Assembly: GCA_018268455.1 (NCBI GenBank)
Contig: JAFDWM010000013.1
Span: 1-44,370 of the forward strand
Source of the DNA: Actinomycetota bacterium
GTDB taxonomy: Bacteria > Actinomycetota > Actinomycetes > Actinomycetales > Microbacteriaceae
Length of the DNA: 44,370 nt
Direction of reading: 5' to 3'
Below are positions 8,346-17,247 of the stretch, one piece after another; position 1 is the first letter of the stretch; each line of letters begins with the position of its first letter. The notes under the pieces were generated by a model, which did not search any database, was not told the DNA's origin, and saw nothing but the letters and a program-made list of their open reading frames with translations. A program made the translations under genes and the position numbers.

Positions 8346-9204
8346 CATCGATTCCGGAGTGCAGCAGGCCGCCGACAAAGGCTTACGCATCTGCATCACC
8401 AGCGGCGGGGATGAGATCCGGAATCGCAGCTACGTCAACCATGCGATATATGCCGGAGAGCATGGATTCAACCATCAACTGGGTATTGGCCTGGCGCAGG
8501 GGATCACATCGCAGTACTACTACAAGCTCGAGATCGTCTTGGCGACTCTTCCCTTTTTTGACTGGATCGTCTGGCTCGACGACGACGTGTACGTGACTGA
8601 CATGCGGGGCCGTCAGATTGAGACCCTCGTCGCAGAGGCGGAGCGACACGACCAGTTTCTCGTCATCGCCGAGGGGCCGGAAGAGCCGGACGGCACTTGG
8701 ACTCGCGTGAATACCGGTGTCTTCGTTCTGCGGAACGACCCTCGTTCCTACAAGCTGATCGAGCGGGCGAAGAGCGTCGACTTGAAGGAACTGTCAGAGC
8801 GCTGGGACAGTGAGCGTTCTGGGTTGTGGACGAATGGTGATCAGGATGCGATCTGGGATGCGATCGACTCCGACGAAGACCTCACGCGGGGCACTCAAAT
8901 CGTCGCACACTCTCTGCTGAATTCACGTCCGCACTACTATCGCGCTGGGCCTGAGGATGCGTTTGCAGTACATTTCTGCGGCCCGGGTGATAAAGCGATG
9001 AAGACCGCGGCATTCGGCCGGCGGTTCGGGCTCGGGCAGGAGATCGTCGCGGAGGATCTCCTGAACAGATGGTCGGTGCGGAAGCGTCAGTCCATGCCCC
9101 TGGTCGAGATACTCGCGCGCCGTCTCCGCTGGCGGATTCGTCTGGGGACGAAGCGGGTGAGGCGCAAGGTCGAATGGATCCGCAGTACTCATCGCTGGAA
9201 GTAG
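8338..9204 (+). CDS. GT34-like (galactosyltransferase GMA12/MNN10-type) glycosyltransferase
   Basis: 288 residues with the layout of the GMA12/MNN10 superfamily. A short N-terminal strand (LRICITSGGD) is followed by a YYKLEIVLATL helix, the metal-binding WIVWLDDDVYVTD (Asp81-83), NTGVFVLRN near 120, and NGDQDAIWDAI as the acceptor-side motif. The C-terminus is basic and may help membrane attachment. This GT-A family is common in fungi and plants and scattered in bacterial capsule loci. The ATG at 8338 overlaps the preceding stop. A 27-base gap with GGAGGA precedes the next gene. The linkage it forms cannot be predicted. Confidence 0.82.
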   Translation: MNDIDSGVQQAADKGLRICITSGGDEIRNRSYVNHAIYAGEHGFNHQLGIGLAQGITSQYYYKLEIVLATLPFFDWIVWLDDDVYVTDMRGRQIETLVAEAERHDQFLVIAEGPEEPDGTWTRVNTGVFVLRNDPRSYKLIERAKSVDLKELSERWDSERSGLWTNGDQDAIWDAIDSDEDLTRGTQIVAHSLLNSRPHYYRAGPEDAFAVHFCGPGDKAMKTAAFGRRFGLGQEIVAEDLLNRWSVRKRQSMPLVEILARRLRWRIRLGTKRVRRKVEWIRSTHRWK

Positions 9205-9231
9205 CATCGCTGTCGTTGGAGGAACGGCCAT

Positions 9232-10092
9232 ATGAGCATCAAGTACGAGCTTCAGCAGTGGAAGCATCGCGCCTTCCTTGCCTACAAGCCCTATCGTTTT
9301 CCGATTGCGCACCGCATCGAGCCTCTCTTTCGAAGCATCCACCGACTCATGCCGGATAACTTCGATCCAGCGGACTGGCCCGACACTCATCTCGTCCATG
9401 ACGAGCCGCTGCTGCGCGAGACGACAGAGCCTGTCGCGCGCAGGATCTTCGTCTTCTGGACCGGTCCCAATCCTTTGACGCCGAATCGGGAGCGCAACCT
9501 GGAGAGCATCCGAAGGGTCAATCCGGAGATCGACGTGATACTCATCACCCCGGAGGAACTGGGCGACTGGATCCTCCCTGAGCATCCGCTGCACCCGAGT
9601 TATGACCACCTGTCCTTCATACATCGCGCGGACTATCTCCGGGCATACATGCTCAACCACCATGGTGGTGGATACGCAGATATCAAAGGAGCAACGGCCG
9701 CCTGGAGCGGCGCATTCGATCGTTTGGATCAGAGTGATGCCTGGATGGCAGGATACCGAGTTCCGGTGCGTCTGATGGGAACCAACCATCCGAATGTCCG
9801 CCTGGAGAAAGTGATGCGCCGCTACTCCGAGATCCGCCTCGGCCAGAATGCATATCTCGCTCGTCCCCAGACGCCGCTCACGATGGAATGGTGCCGTGGG
9901 ATGGACCTCGTGTTGGACGCTGCTGCCGAGCGGCTCGCCGACGTCCCTGGTAACCCACGAGGGGACAACCCTGGCTATCCGCTCATGCTCAATGCGATCC
10001 TTGCGCAGGTCCTCGATCCGCTTGAGGTCAAGTACCGTCAACATCTGATCTACGACGAGCGACTGTTCATGGATCCTGATGATTACATTTAG
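9232..10092 (+). CDS. GT32/Caps_synth-type glycosyltransferase
   Basis: 286 residues; GGAGGA ends about ten bases before the ATG at 9232. RRIFVFWTGPNPLTPNRERN (71-90) and HRADYLRAYMLNHHGGGYAD (131-150) are the two diagnostic blocks of the capsular-polysaccharide/Gly_transf_sug group. That group resembles OCH1 and cytotoxin-type glycosyltransferases. The metal site is usually a DxD after the glycine-rich turn; here it reads ADIKG, so the second acidic residue is replaced, as in some capsule family members. The enzyme should be cytoplasmic and add one residue to the growing repeat unit. It ends 14 bases inside the next gene. Confidence 0.87.
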   Translation: MSIKYELQQWKHRAFLAYKPYRFPIAHRIEPLFRSIHRLMPDNFDPADWPDTHLVHDEPLLRETTEPVARRIFVFWTGPNPLTPNRERNLESIRRVNPEIDVILITPEELGDWILPEHPLHPSYDHLSFIHRADYLRAYMLNHHGGGYADIKGATAAWSGAFDRLDQSDAWMAGYRVPVRLMGTNHPNVRLEKVMRRYSEIRLGQNAYLARPQTPLTMEWCRGMDLVLDAAAERLADVPGNPRGDNPGYPLMLNAILAQVLDPLEVKYRQHLIYDERLFMDPDDYI

Positions 10093-11347
10093 CGGTTCGT
10101 ATCCTCGCACTCCGCCTGGTTGGTGGCCCCAGTGGTGTCGGAAGGTCATCATCGTCGCACCGCGGTACCCGGAGGTGAGCGGCGGAGCCCGTTTCGTGGA
10201 CAATTTTGCCAGTGCGCTTTCGGCCATCGGAGTATCCGTAGAGGTGTTCTCAGCCTATTCGGGCCACGGAAGACCCGCATGGCCGGTCAAGACGGTTATC
10301 ACCCACGAGAAGCTGCACCGCCACGCGGTCCTGCGGGGGCTGCCGAGGCGATATTCCATCCTGAATATCCTCCGGGCATTCTCATTGTTCGTGTTCAAGC
10401 GACTGGACCGAATTCGAATACGGATTCTTACGGTTCGAGCTCTCAACCACGAGTCCGAAAACGCCGTCATCGTATTCACGGACGTGGTGGCCAAGCGTGC
10501 CTTGGACGACCTTGGCGTGTCTTCTCGGATCCACGGTATTCAGATCGGTCAACATCATTCCTCGTTCCAGAATCTAGAGATCGACGCGCCTGTCAGAGCC
10601 GCCGTCGAGCATGCCTTTCAGTCGATTGGCGCATTCACCGCCCTTTCTCAGGAAGATGCGCGCAAGTTCGCGTCTCTCCTGGTTGTCCCATGTTTCGCCG
10701 TGCCCAATATGCTCTCGCCCCAGATCTCCACCGACATCACCGACCCATCTACTGACAACACGACCATGGTTGCACTCGGCCGGCTTTCGAGCGAGAAGCA
10801 GTTCGAGATGCTGATTCTGGCATTTCTGCGTGCCACGGACCGCGATGATCTGCGTGATTGGACCCTCGATATTTATGGCGATGGTGATCAGCGGAGCTAT
10901 CTCCAGGCGTTGATCGAGGACAGGCATGTCCAAGACCGAGTGAGGCTGCGGGGAGTGACCGATGATGTCGCGCGGGTTTTTTCAGGCGCCTCGTTGCACG
11001 TAGTCTCATCGAGGTACGAAGGCTTTGGTCTATCCGTCCTCGAGGCGGCGCAACATGGTGTTGCGACCGTCGCCTTCGATTGCTCGCCCGGACTGCATGA
11101 CCTGATGGTCTCTGTCCATGGTGTGCTCGTGCAGCCGACGGAGGGCGTCGACGGGCTGGCAGCTGGTATTCAGTGCTTGATCGAGGATCCCGCATCGCTT
11201 CGCGAGCGCGGACTGCGGGCCCGCGAAGGAACGTCTGTCTACGAGCCGGAACGCATCCTGCGGCAGTGGGCACCGGTCGTTGAAGCCGCCGCGCGTTCGA
11301 AATCGGGTTCGACACCGCGCACAGATCAGGTATTCGAGGGACGATGA
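10079..11347 (+). CDS. Family 4 glycosyltransferase
   Basis: 422 residues. The ATG at 10079 overlaps the previous gene by 14 bases, and there is no in-frame start closer to the conserved part. The homologous region begins at about residue 23 with KVIIVAPRYPEVSGGARFVDN, the N-terminal GT-B motif. The C-terminal half holds VALGRLSSEKQFEMLILAF, a glycine-rich IYGDGDQRSYL loop, and SSRYEGFGLSVLEAAQHG, with the Glu-x7-Glu donor site. The family retains anomeric configuration and uses nucleotide sugars. DNA around 10390-10480 is noticeably AT-richer than the operon ends. It overlaps the next gene by four bases (ATGA). Confidence 0.9.
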   Translation: MITFSGSYPRTPPGWWPQWCRKVIIVAPRYPEVSGGARFVDNFASALSAIGVSVEVFSAYSGHGRPAWPVKTVITHEKLHRHAVLRGLPRRYSILNILRAFSLFVFKRLDRIRIRILTVRALNHESENAVIVFTDVVAKRALDDLGVSSRIHGIQIGQHHSSFQNLEIDAPVRAAVEHAFQSIGAFTALSQEDARKFASLLVVPCFAVPNMLSPQISTDITDPSTDNTTMVALGRLSSEKQFEMLILAFLRATDRDDLRDWTLDIYGDGDQRSYLQALIEDRHVQDRVRLRGVTDDVARVFSGASLHVVSSRYEGFGLSVLEAAQHGVATVAFDCSPGLHDLMVSVHGVLVQPTEGVDGLAAGIQCLIEDPASLRERGLRAREGTSVYEPERILRQWAPVVEAAARSKSGSTPRTDQVFEGR

Positions 11348-12348
11348 CGGAGCTGGACCTTCTCTACATCAAGCCGCGCGGCGACGGCTGGGCCCCGATA
11401 CACGCGCTTGCGGCGCTCACGACACGGCTCCTGGGTGCCCGCCGCGTCACTGTCGACGATCGGGGAAATGTCTCATACGCCTCGAAGGCGGGCGCCTATC
11501 TGCCACGACGCAGAGGTGGCGCCCGCTCCCTTCTGCTGCTCGCTCCGAACCCGGCGCATCTCGCCTATGCGACCCATATGAATCCTTGGCTGCGGCGATA
11601 CGATTCCATCGCGGCATGGGTCATCGATTCTTTCTCGACGGAGTGGATCGGGCGGTTCGCGCAGCGGCGGCAGTTCGATCAGATTTTCATCACAGACCGG
11701 AACCTGATCGACGAGTGGCACGACCGCACGGCATCTGCAATCCACTGGGCGCCGTGGGGTTCGGACACACTGGCGAGGCCGATCGGCTCGACGGCGAGGA
11801 CGAGTGATGTGCTGCGTCTCGGCCGGCAGCCGGCGGCCTGGAGCGATGACATGCTGACGGCTCGTGCATGCGAGGAGGAAGGGATCCGCTTCGCCACCGT
11901 CCCGCGAATGACCGGAGACGGAGTAGCCGACTACGCGAATGTTCGGCAGTCGCTCGGGTCGACCAGATTCGTCTTGGCCTTCAGCAACCTGGTGAGCCCC
12001 GGCAATTACACTCACTCAACTCGGGACTATGTCACGGCGCGTTGGGTGGACGGGCTCGCGTCTGGTGCAGTGGTGGCGGGCAGAGCTCCGGTCATCGCTG
12101 GTGAGATGTTCTGGGACGGTGCGACGCTCGAGATTGACCCGTGGGATCGCGCAGCGGGTGTGAGGGCGCTTGCCGAGGCCGTGAACTCATGGACCCCGGC
12201 TGTTGCCGAGCGGAATGCCGCTTTAGCGCGTGAGCGTCTCGATTGGCGTCTTCGTCTACGCGATATCGTCACGACCTGCGGCTGGGATGTCCCTGGGACG
12301 CTCACGGAGGAACTCGGCAGGCTGGGCGGAGCGATGCGGCATGGCTGA
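11344..12348 (+). CDS. Probable GT-B glycosyltransferase, unassigned family
   Basis: 334 residues starting at an ATG that overlaps the preceding stop. I do not recognise the family with certainty. It has alternating strands and helices of GT-B type: LDLLYIKPRGDGWAPIHALA at the start, YDSIAAWVIDSF near residue 80-90, HWAPWGSD around 137, and a C-terminal VDGLASGAVVAGRAPVIAG. The last segment is placed where donor-binding residues lie in CgeB-like enzymes (compare GVGAVEICDRP in the gene at 1355). No signal peptide or membrane segment is seen. Its place between two GT4 genes in an overlapping operon supports a transferase role. Confidence 0.75.
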   Translation: MTELDLLYIKPRGDGWAPIHALAALTTRLLGARRVTVDDRGNVSYASKAGAYLPRRRGGARSLLLLAPNPAHLAYATHMNPWLRRYDSIAAWVIDSFSTEWIGRFAQRRQFDQIFITDRNLIDEWHDRTASAIHWAPWGSDTLARPIGSTARTSDVLRLGRQPAAWSDDMLTARACEEEGIRFATVPRMTGDGVADYANVRQSLGSTRFVLAFSNLVSPGNYTHSTRDYVTARWVDGLASGAVVAGRAPVIAGEMFWDGATLEIDPWDRAAGVRALAEAVNSWTPAVAERNAALARERLDWRLRLRDIVTTCGWDVPGTLTEELGRLGGAMRHG

Positions 12349-13411
12349 CCCGACCGTCTTGTGGGTGTGTCCTGTCTCGAACCTGGCCGGTGTGGCACGC
12401 CACATCCTCGACACCGCGCGCGTCGGCATTCCTGGCTGGAGGCTCATGGTCACGGCGCCGGAGGGTCCGCTTCTCGAAGGTCTGCGGGCTCTCGATGTCA
12501 CCGTGATCCCGCTCCCGATCGATTCGACGCGACGCGCTGTCGTCGCGCTGCGGCACACGTTGAAGCAGCTTCGCCCGGCCATCGCCCACTCGCACCTGGC
12601 CAAGGCCGACATCCTGCTGGCCGCGGCTGCGTTCGGGCTCCCCGTCACGCTGGTCACCACGGAGCACCACATTCCTCCGGACCGCTACATGTTCCATCCC
12701 TCGCGAGTGGGGGCGGCGACGATGGAGAACATTCATCGCGCTCGACTGACGCGTTTCACGGCCGCGATCGCCGTGAGCGAGTCCACCAAGCGCGACATGA
12801 TGCAGCGCTGGCATCCACGGCTTCCGGTCGTGGTCAAGCTCAACGGGGTCGACCGGCCGCAATCGTGGCCGACTCGTGCGGCGGGGCTTCGGATGCTCTC
12901 GCTGTCGCGGCTTGACGTGGAGAAGAACGTGGAGATGTCGTTGCACGCGTTCGCCCGCCTGCTGCCGGACCATCCCGAGGCCACATTCACCATCGCAGGA
13001 ACCGGTTCGGATGGCGACCGGCTACGTGCGCGGGCACGGTCTCTCGGCATTGATCATCGGGCACGGTTCGTCGGGTTCGTGGATGCGGCGCGGGCGATGG
13101 CAGAACATGACGTGCTGCTGCAGCCATCCCGGTCCGACAACTTCTCGTATGCATTGCTGGATGCTGTGGCGCAGGGGATGGGCGTTGCCGCGAGCCCGGT
13201 CGGCGGCAACCCGGAGATCCTCCCCGAGCGGTGCATCGCGCCCTTCGAGGATGTCGATCGGCTGGCTGCGATCGCGGTGACGCAGGGGCTCGAGGTCGGG
13301 CAGCGCCCGACGCTGTCGGCATCGATACCGAACACCCGAGAGATGGTCGCCGGCATCGCAGCGGTCTATGCCGACACGGGATGGCAGAATCGACGGGGGA
13401 ATCAATCGTGA
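12341..13411 (+). CDS. Family 4 glycosyltransferase
   Basis: 356 residues from the ATG at 12341, eight bases inside the previous gene, with GGGCGGA upstream. LWVCPVSNLAGVARHILD is the N-terminal nucleotide-fold entry, IAHSHLAKADILLAAAA the region before the acceptor cleft, and LSLSRLDVEKNVEMSLHAF the linker. SRSDNFSYALLDAVAQGMGV sits where the E-x7-E motif normally lies; the first Glu is replaced by Asp and the second is not obvious, so the donor site is atypical. It is otherwise a normal-length soluble GT-B enzyme. Its 3' end lies inside an 18-bp tandem repeat. Confidence 0.88.
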   Translation: MADPTVLWVCPVSNLAGVARHILDTARVGIPGWRLMVTAPEGPLLEGLRALDVTVIPLPIDSTRRAVVALRHTLKQLRPAIAHSHLAKADILLAAAAFGLPVTLVTTEHHIPPDRYMFHPSRVGAATMENIHRARLTRFTAAIAVSESTKRDMMQRWHPRLPVVVKLNGVDRPQSWPTRAAGLRMLSLSRLDVEKNVEMSLHAFARLLPDHPEATFTIAGTGSDGDRLRARARSLGIDHRARFVGFVDAARAMAEHDVLLQPSRSDNFSYALLDAVAQGMGVAASPVGGNPEILPERCIAPFEDVDRLAAIAVTQGLEVGQRPTLSASIPNTREMVAGIAAVYADTGWQNRRGNQS

Positions 13412-13446
13412 CTGGGGAATCGATCGTGACTGGGGAATCGATCGTG
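13396..13446 (+). repeat. 18-bp tandem repeat, three copies at a gene junction
   Basis: Units begin at 13396, 13414 and 13432 with consensus GGGGAATCGATCGTGACT. The first has one substitution (A for G), the second is perfect, and the third is cut after 15 bases. The array spans the stop of the preceding glycosyltransferase and ends 11 bases before the next start. Each copy contains a GTG, but none is in frame with the next gene. Confidence 0.9.
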
Positions 13447-13457
13447 GGAAGGGCAAC

Positions 13458-14390
13458 GTGAAAGCTTCGGTCATCGTGCCCACACGGGGCGGAGCCGAAC
13501 GGTTGCCGGCCTTGCTGTCGTCTCTGGCCGCGCAGACGCACACCGAATGGGAGGCGATCGTCGTCATCGATGGGGACATCGATCGCTCGGCGAAAGTGGT
13601 CGCCGAATACGCGCACCTGCCGGTGCGAAGCATCGTGTTCCCTGAGAACAGAGGGCGTGTCGCTGCCCTCAACGCCGGCCTGGCAGATGCCGACGGTGAC
13701 GTACTGCTGCGGGTCGATGACGATTTCGAGTTGAGCCCGGGGCATCTGGCCGCACACCTGGCTCAGCATGAGAAGGGTGAACACGGAGTGATCGGACTGC
13801 CGCGCAACATCGCGCAGCCCACGCGGTACATGCGCGTCTACGGCGTCGAGGCCGACGAGCGCGGTCGGCGCGAGGCGTATGCGATCGAGGCATCCGAGCG
13901 CTGGCGGCTGTGGGGCGGCAACGTCTCTGTCACCCGTGCCACCTATGAGCGGGTCGGTGGTTACGACCCGCGCTATCGTGGGTACGGCTGGGAAGACGTC
14001 GACTACGGCTACCGGGTTCATCTGGCGGGTGTGCCCATCGTCCTGGCTCGGGACGCAGAGGTTCGACACCATGTCGCCTCGGTGACGACGCCGATCCGGG
14101 TCCGTCGCGCCTTCGACTCGGGAGCAGCGCGGAGGACCTTCGATTCGATCCATGGTGCAGGCGTGAGCGGACCGCCGTATCCCGTGGCTTCCTCCACCTG
14201 GAACCGAATGGTCATCGGGGTGTCGAAGCGACTGAGTCGAGGACGAGCGGACCGACTCGCGCGCTGTGTCGAGGGGGGGATTGTCCTGCTCCCTCGGTCG
14301 GTTGCTCGTCGGGCAATCGGGCTTTGTGTCGAAGCCGCCGGTGTCGCCGGATATCGGGTCGGGCGCGATGCCACGGGAGCGGACTCATGA
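13458..14390 (+). CDS. Family 2 glycosyltransferase
   Basis: 310 residues. The GTG at 13458 is chosen because GGAAGG lies six bases upstream and the protein begins KASVIVPTRGGAERLPALL, the GT2 start. VVIDGD, then LLRVDDDFEL (metal-binding Asp residues) and YGWEDVDYGYRVHLAGV (the ED acceptor/catalytic-base motif) follow in the expected order. Possible starts within the tandem repeat upstream lie in another frame. The C-terminal 70 residues are basic and may contact the membrane. The stop overlaps the ABC-transporter start (ATGA). Confidence 0.9.
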   Translation: MKASVIVPTRGGAERLPALLSSLAAQTHTEWEAIVVIDGDIDRSAKVVAEYAHLPVRSIVFPENRGRVAALNAGLADADGDVLLRVDDDFELSPGHLAAHLAQHEKGEHGVIGLPRNIAQPTRYMRVYGVEADERGRREAYAIEASERWRLWGGNVSVTRATYERVGGYDPRYRGYGWEDVDYGYRVHLAGVPIVLARDAEVRHHVASVTTPIRVRRAFDSGAARRTFDSIHGAGVSGPPYPVASSTWNRMVIGVSKRLSRGRADRLARCVEGGIVLLPRSVARRAIGLCVEAAGVAGYRVGRDATGADS

Positions 14391-16177
14391 GGGCGGACCT
14401 CCGATACCTCATCTCGACCTTCCCACGGCAAGACCGAGTTCGTCTCAGCCTCTACGTCGTGCTGCAGTTCCTCGTCTCGCTCATGGACCTGGTCGGGCTC
14501 GCGGCCGTGCTGCCGCTCATGAACGTGCTTCTCGGTGCTGACATGTCGACCGGCTATCTCAGCGTGCTCAGCGGACTCCTCGGTCACCCCGATCGCACTC
14601 AGTTCGTGATCTTGATGGCTGCGATCATGGTCGTCGCTTTCTGCCTGAAAGCGGTCCTGAGCCTGGTGATCCAGTGGTGGAGCACCGGCCTCGTCGTGCG
14701 ACTCCAGGTGCGCACGGGCTCGCGGATCCTCCGCGCATTCCTCAGCGAAGATTTCCTCACTCATCGGCGCCGCGATATCGGAGAGATCGTCCGCGCCGTC
14801 GAGAGCGCTACCGCCGATGCCCACGGAAAGGTTCTCGGGGGAGTGCTGAGCCTCATCGCCTCCGGTTTGTCGATCCTGATGGCCGTTGCGGTTGTCGTGG
14901 TCGCTATGCCATTGCCGGCGCTCGGCGCCATCGCCTATTTCGGCATCATCGTCTTCGCGATGCAGCGGATTCTGGCGGGGCGGAACCGTCGTGCGGGTCA
15001 TGACGCGATGGAGGCTGCGCATCGGCGGAGCATCGCGCTGCTCGACGCGCTGCACGGTTTCCGAGAAGTACGCATCCATGACGTCGAGGAGCACTTCGTT
15101 GATGCCTACGACGCCGCGAACGAGGCGCAGGGCCTGGCGAGTCGACGAGCGAACTTCTACACGCAGCTGCCGAAGTATCTGCTTGAGGCTGTCGGTATGG
15201 GGGGGATCGCGCTGCTGTTGACGCTCGTTGCCCTTTCGAGCGACGGAGGTTCTGCGATCCCCGCCCTGAGTCTTTTTGTCGCGGCGACCCTTCGGGTGCT
15301 GCCAACGATGTCTGCGCTCACCGCGACGGTCGGGGTCGTGCGGAACGGTGCACCAGGCCTGGCTATCGTCACGGAGACGTTGAAGAGGCTGCCCGAACCT
15401 GTCGATCGACCGCATTCCAGCGACGTTTCGTCGGGGCTCCCCTCGGAGATCGTCATCGATGACGTGTCGTTCCGGTATCCGGATGGGACGAAGGACGTGC
15501 TCTCGGATATCGGGGTGACGATTCCACCCGGAACCTCTCTCGCACTGTGCGGGCTTAGCGGCTCGGGGAAGACCACCCTGGTCGACATCATGCTGGGGCT
15601 CATCGAGCCGGAGAAGGGCTCGGTGACGTACGGAGGAACTCCGGTGCGGGAAGCAGGTGCTGCGTGGACAGAGGTCATCGCATATGTTCCGCAGGACGTC
15701 TTCCTCCTCAACGATTCGCTTGCCGCGAATGTGGCCTTTGGCGAGCCCGAAGGAGAGTGGGATATCGCGCGAATCAACGATGCACTGGCGCGTGCTCAAC
15801 TCGGTGATCTTGTGGCGGTTCTACCCGATGGCATCGCCTCGAGAGTGGGAGAGCGTGGGTCGAGGATCTCCGGGGGGCAGCGTCAGCGCTTGGGCATCGC
15901 TCGCGCACTGTACCGGCGCCCGCAGGTGATCGTCTTCGATGAGGCGACTTCGGCGCTCGATAACGAGACTGAGGACCGCATCGCGTCGACCATCCGCAGT
16001 CTGTCTGGTCAGATCACCACGATCCTTGTGGCACATCGTCTCTCGACGGTTCGTGATGTCGACCAACTCGTCTACCTGGAAGAGGGGCGGGTCGCCGGTC
16101 GAGGAACGTTCGCCGAGGTCCGCGACTCCAGCCCAGGGTTCGCTCGACTTGTGGCACTCGGGCGACTGGACGCGTGA
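14387..16177 (+). CDS. ABC transporter, fused permease and ATPase (PglK/MsbA-type flippase)
   Basis: 596 residues from the ATG at 14387. The first 330 residues hold about six hydrophobic segments (for example LSLYVVLQFLVSLMDLVGL and FVILMAAIMVVAFCL). The ATPase domain has Walker A GLSGSGKTT near 389, signature ISGGQRQR near 495, Walker B VIVFDEATSALD near 514, and the H-loop VAHRLS. This is the half-transporter layout of lipid-linked oligosaccharide flippases such as PglK and of MsbA-type lipid exporters. No Wzx-type flippase is present, so it probably moves the assembled undecaprenyl-linked glycan to the outer face of the membrane. It is the last forward gene; a shared stem-loop follows. Confidence 0.93.
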   Translation: MRADLRYLISTFPRQDRVRLSLYVVLQFLVSLMDLVGLAAVLPLMNVLLGADMSTGYLSVLSGLLGHPDRTQFVILMAAIMVVAFCLKAVLSLVIQWWSTGLVVRLQVRTGSRILRAFLSEDFLTHRRRDIGEIVRAVESATADAHGKVLGGVLSLIASGLSILMAVAVVVVAMPLPALGAIAYFGIIVFAMQRILAGRNRRAGHDAMEAAHRRSIALLDALHGFREVRIHDVEEHFVDAYDAANEAQGLASRRANFYTQLPKYLLEAVGMGGIALLLTLVALSSDGGSAIPALSLFVAATLRVLPTMSALTATVGVVRNGAPGLAIVTETLKRLPEPVDRPHSSDVSSGLPSEIVIDDVSFRYPDGTKDVLSDIGVTIPPGTSLALCGLSGSGKTTLVDIMLGLIEPEKGSVTYGGTPVREAGAAWTEVIAYVPQDVFLLNDSLAANVAFGEPEGEWDIARINDALARAQLGDLVAVLPDGIASRVGERGSRISGGQRQRLGIARALYRRPQVIVFDEATSALDNETEDRIASTIRSLSGQITTILVAHRLSTVRDVDQLVYLEEGRVAGRGTFAEVRDSSPGFARLVALGRLDA

Positions 16178-16187
16178 ATGTGCTTGG

Positions 16188-16222
16188 GCTGTCGCTCGAC
16201 GGGATCGCCGTCAAGCGACAGC
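16188..16222. terminator. Bidirectional terminator between convergent operons
   Basis: GCTGTCGCT (16188-16196) pairs with AGCGACAGC (16214-16222). Inside it GACGG pairs with CCGTC around a five-base loop, with one mismatch between the two stems. The right arm covers the stop of the reverse-strand gene. There is no clear T tract on either side, which is common in high-GC actinobacteria. Confidence 0.75.
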
Positions 16223-17182
16223 ACCTGAGAACCGGAGACTGAAGACTCGTTCGCGCAGTTGACCCTCGAGATTGCCGACGATCGCGCCCGCACGATAAGC
16301 GAAGGCGTATCGATGTGCGATGGTCTGCCGGCGAACCCGGAGATATTCGAATGGGAGCTTCGCCGTTGACGACACGGCCCAGCGCATCGACATTCCTCGC
16401 ACAGGGCGTCCGAGGATGACGGAGAGACGCCAGAGGCGCAATTGCGAGCGTGAATAGCTTCGACGTTGTGCGAACACCTGTCGCGTATTACTTCGCAGCC
16501 GGTAATCCACAATCGCGTCGGGGTTGTAGGCGATCTGGTACCCGGCTTCTTGAGCACGCCAGCTGAACTCGACATCTTCTGAGCCGCTGAGCTGAGACTC
16601 ATCCATCTCCCCGACCGCGAAATAGGTTGATCGACGAACCCCGAGATTGCATCCGAAGACGAAGGGGAGGTAGTCGAATAACCTGATTGTCCCCAGCATC
16701 GCGGATTGGTCGTCGACCGGGTCGACGGAAGCCCCCGAGCTGAGGTACGTCCGCCACACATAGGGCGGGTTCAGCCTGTCCAGGCGGAGAGGTCCGGTCG
16801 CAAGCACGTCTCCGGTATCCAGAGTGGCGCACATCGCTTCGACCCAGGTCGGCGATACGACGTCGTCGGAGTCGCAGAGCGCAAGATAAGGCGATGTTGC
16901 CACCCGCGCGCCGGCGTTGCTGGCGTGACTGCGTCCCGGAACATCTGAGGCATCCACGATTCGGATGTCGAGCCTGTCCCGGTAACCCGAGACAATAGTC
17001 TTGAGTTCCTCAGAGCCCTCGTTGTCGGCGACGATCACGTCGTACGATCGATCTGTGATTTGGCAGGCCAGTGCATCCAGCTGCAAAGCAAGCGTCGCCT
17101 GGCTACGGAAGTACGCGATCACGACGGACAACTGGGGCACCTGACCATCGTCGCACACGACCGTGGGCGCTCCGGAAGGCAT
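16211..17182 (-). CDS. Family 2 glycosyltransferase
   Basis: 323 residues from the ATG at 17182. The long open frame upstream is antisense to the next gene and is not used. VPQLSVVIAYFRSQATLALQ, VIVADNEGS, YLALCDSDDVVSP (metal-binding DSDD) and SGSEDVEFSWRAQEAGY (ED motif) are in GT2 order. The C-terminal 80 residues are basic and Arg-rich. The N-terminal 200 residues clearly resemble the GT2 part of the upstream neighbour (compare VDASDVPGRSHASNAG with VDASERPGAAYARNVG), so the two look like paralogues. It is the last gene of the reverse operon, 65 bases after its neighbour. The start is less certain than the rest. Confidence 0.88.
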   Translation of the reverse strand: MPSGAPTVVCDDGQVPQLSVVIAYFRSQATLALQLDALACQITDRSYDVIVADNEGSEELKTIVSGYRDRLDIRIVDASDVPGRSHASNAGARVATSPYLALCDSDDVVSPTWVEAMCATLDTGDVLATGPLRLDRLNPPYVWRTYLSSGASVDPVDDQSAMLGTIRLFDYLPFVFGCNLGVRRSTYFAVGEMDESQLSGSEDVEFSWRAQEAGYQIAYNPDAIVDYRLRSNTRQVFAQRRSYSRSQLRLWRLSVILGRPVRGMSMRWAVSSTAKLPFEYLRVRRQTIAHRYAFAYRAGAIVGNLEGQLRERVFSLRFSGAVA

Positions 17183-17247
17183 GCATTGTTCCAGCGGCGA
17201 CGCGGTGCCACTGTGGCGTCTCACCGCGAGGCGGCGGATCTTTCGCG

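Noticed and set aside
8923-10227. A 434-codon reverse-strand frame opposite two glycosyltransferases
   Set aside because: The forward frames contain clear family motifs; the reverse one has none and no ribosome binding site.
13408-13446. GTG codons in the 18-bp repeats as starts of the next glycosyltransferase
   Set aside because: They are in a different frame from that gene; GTG 13458 has its own GGAAGG site.
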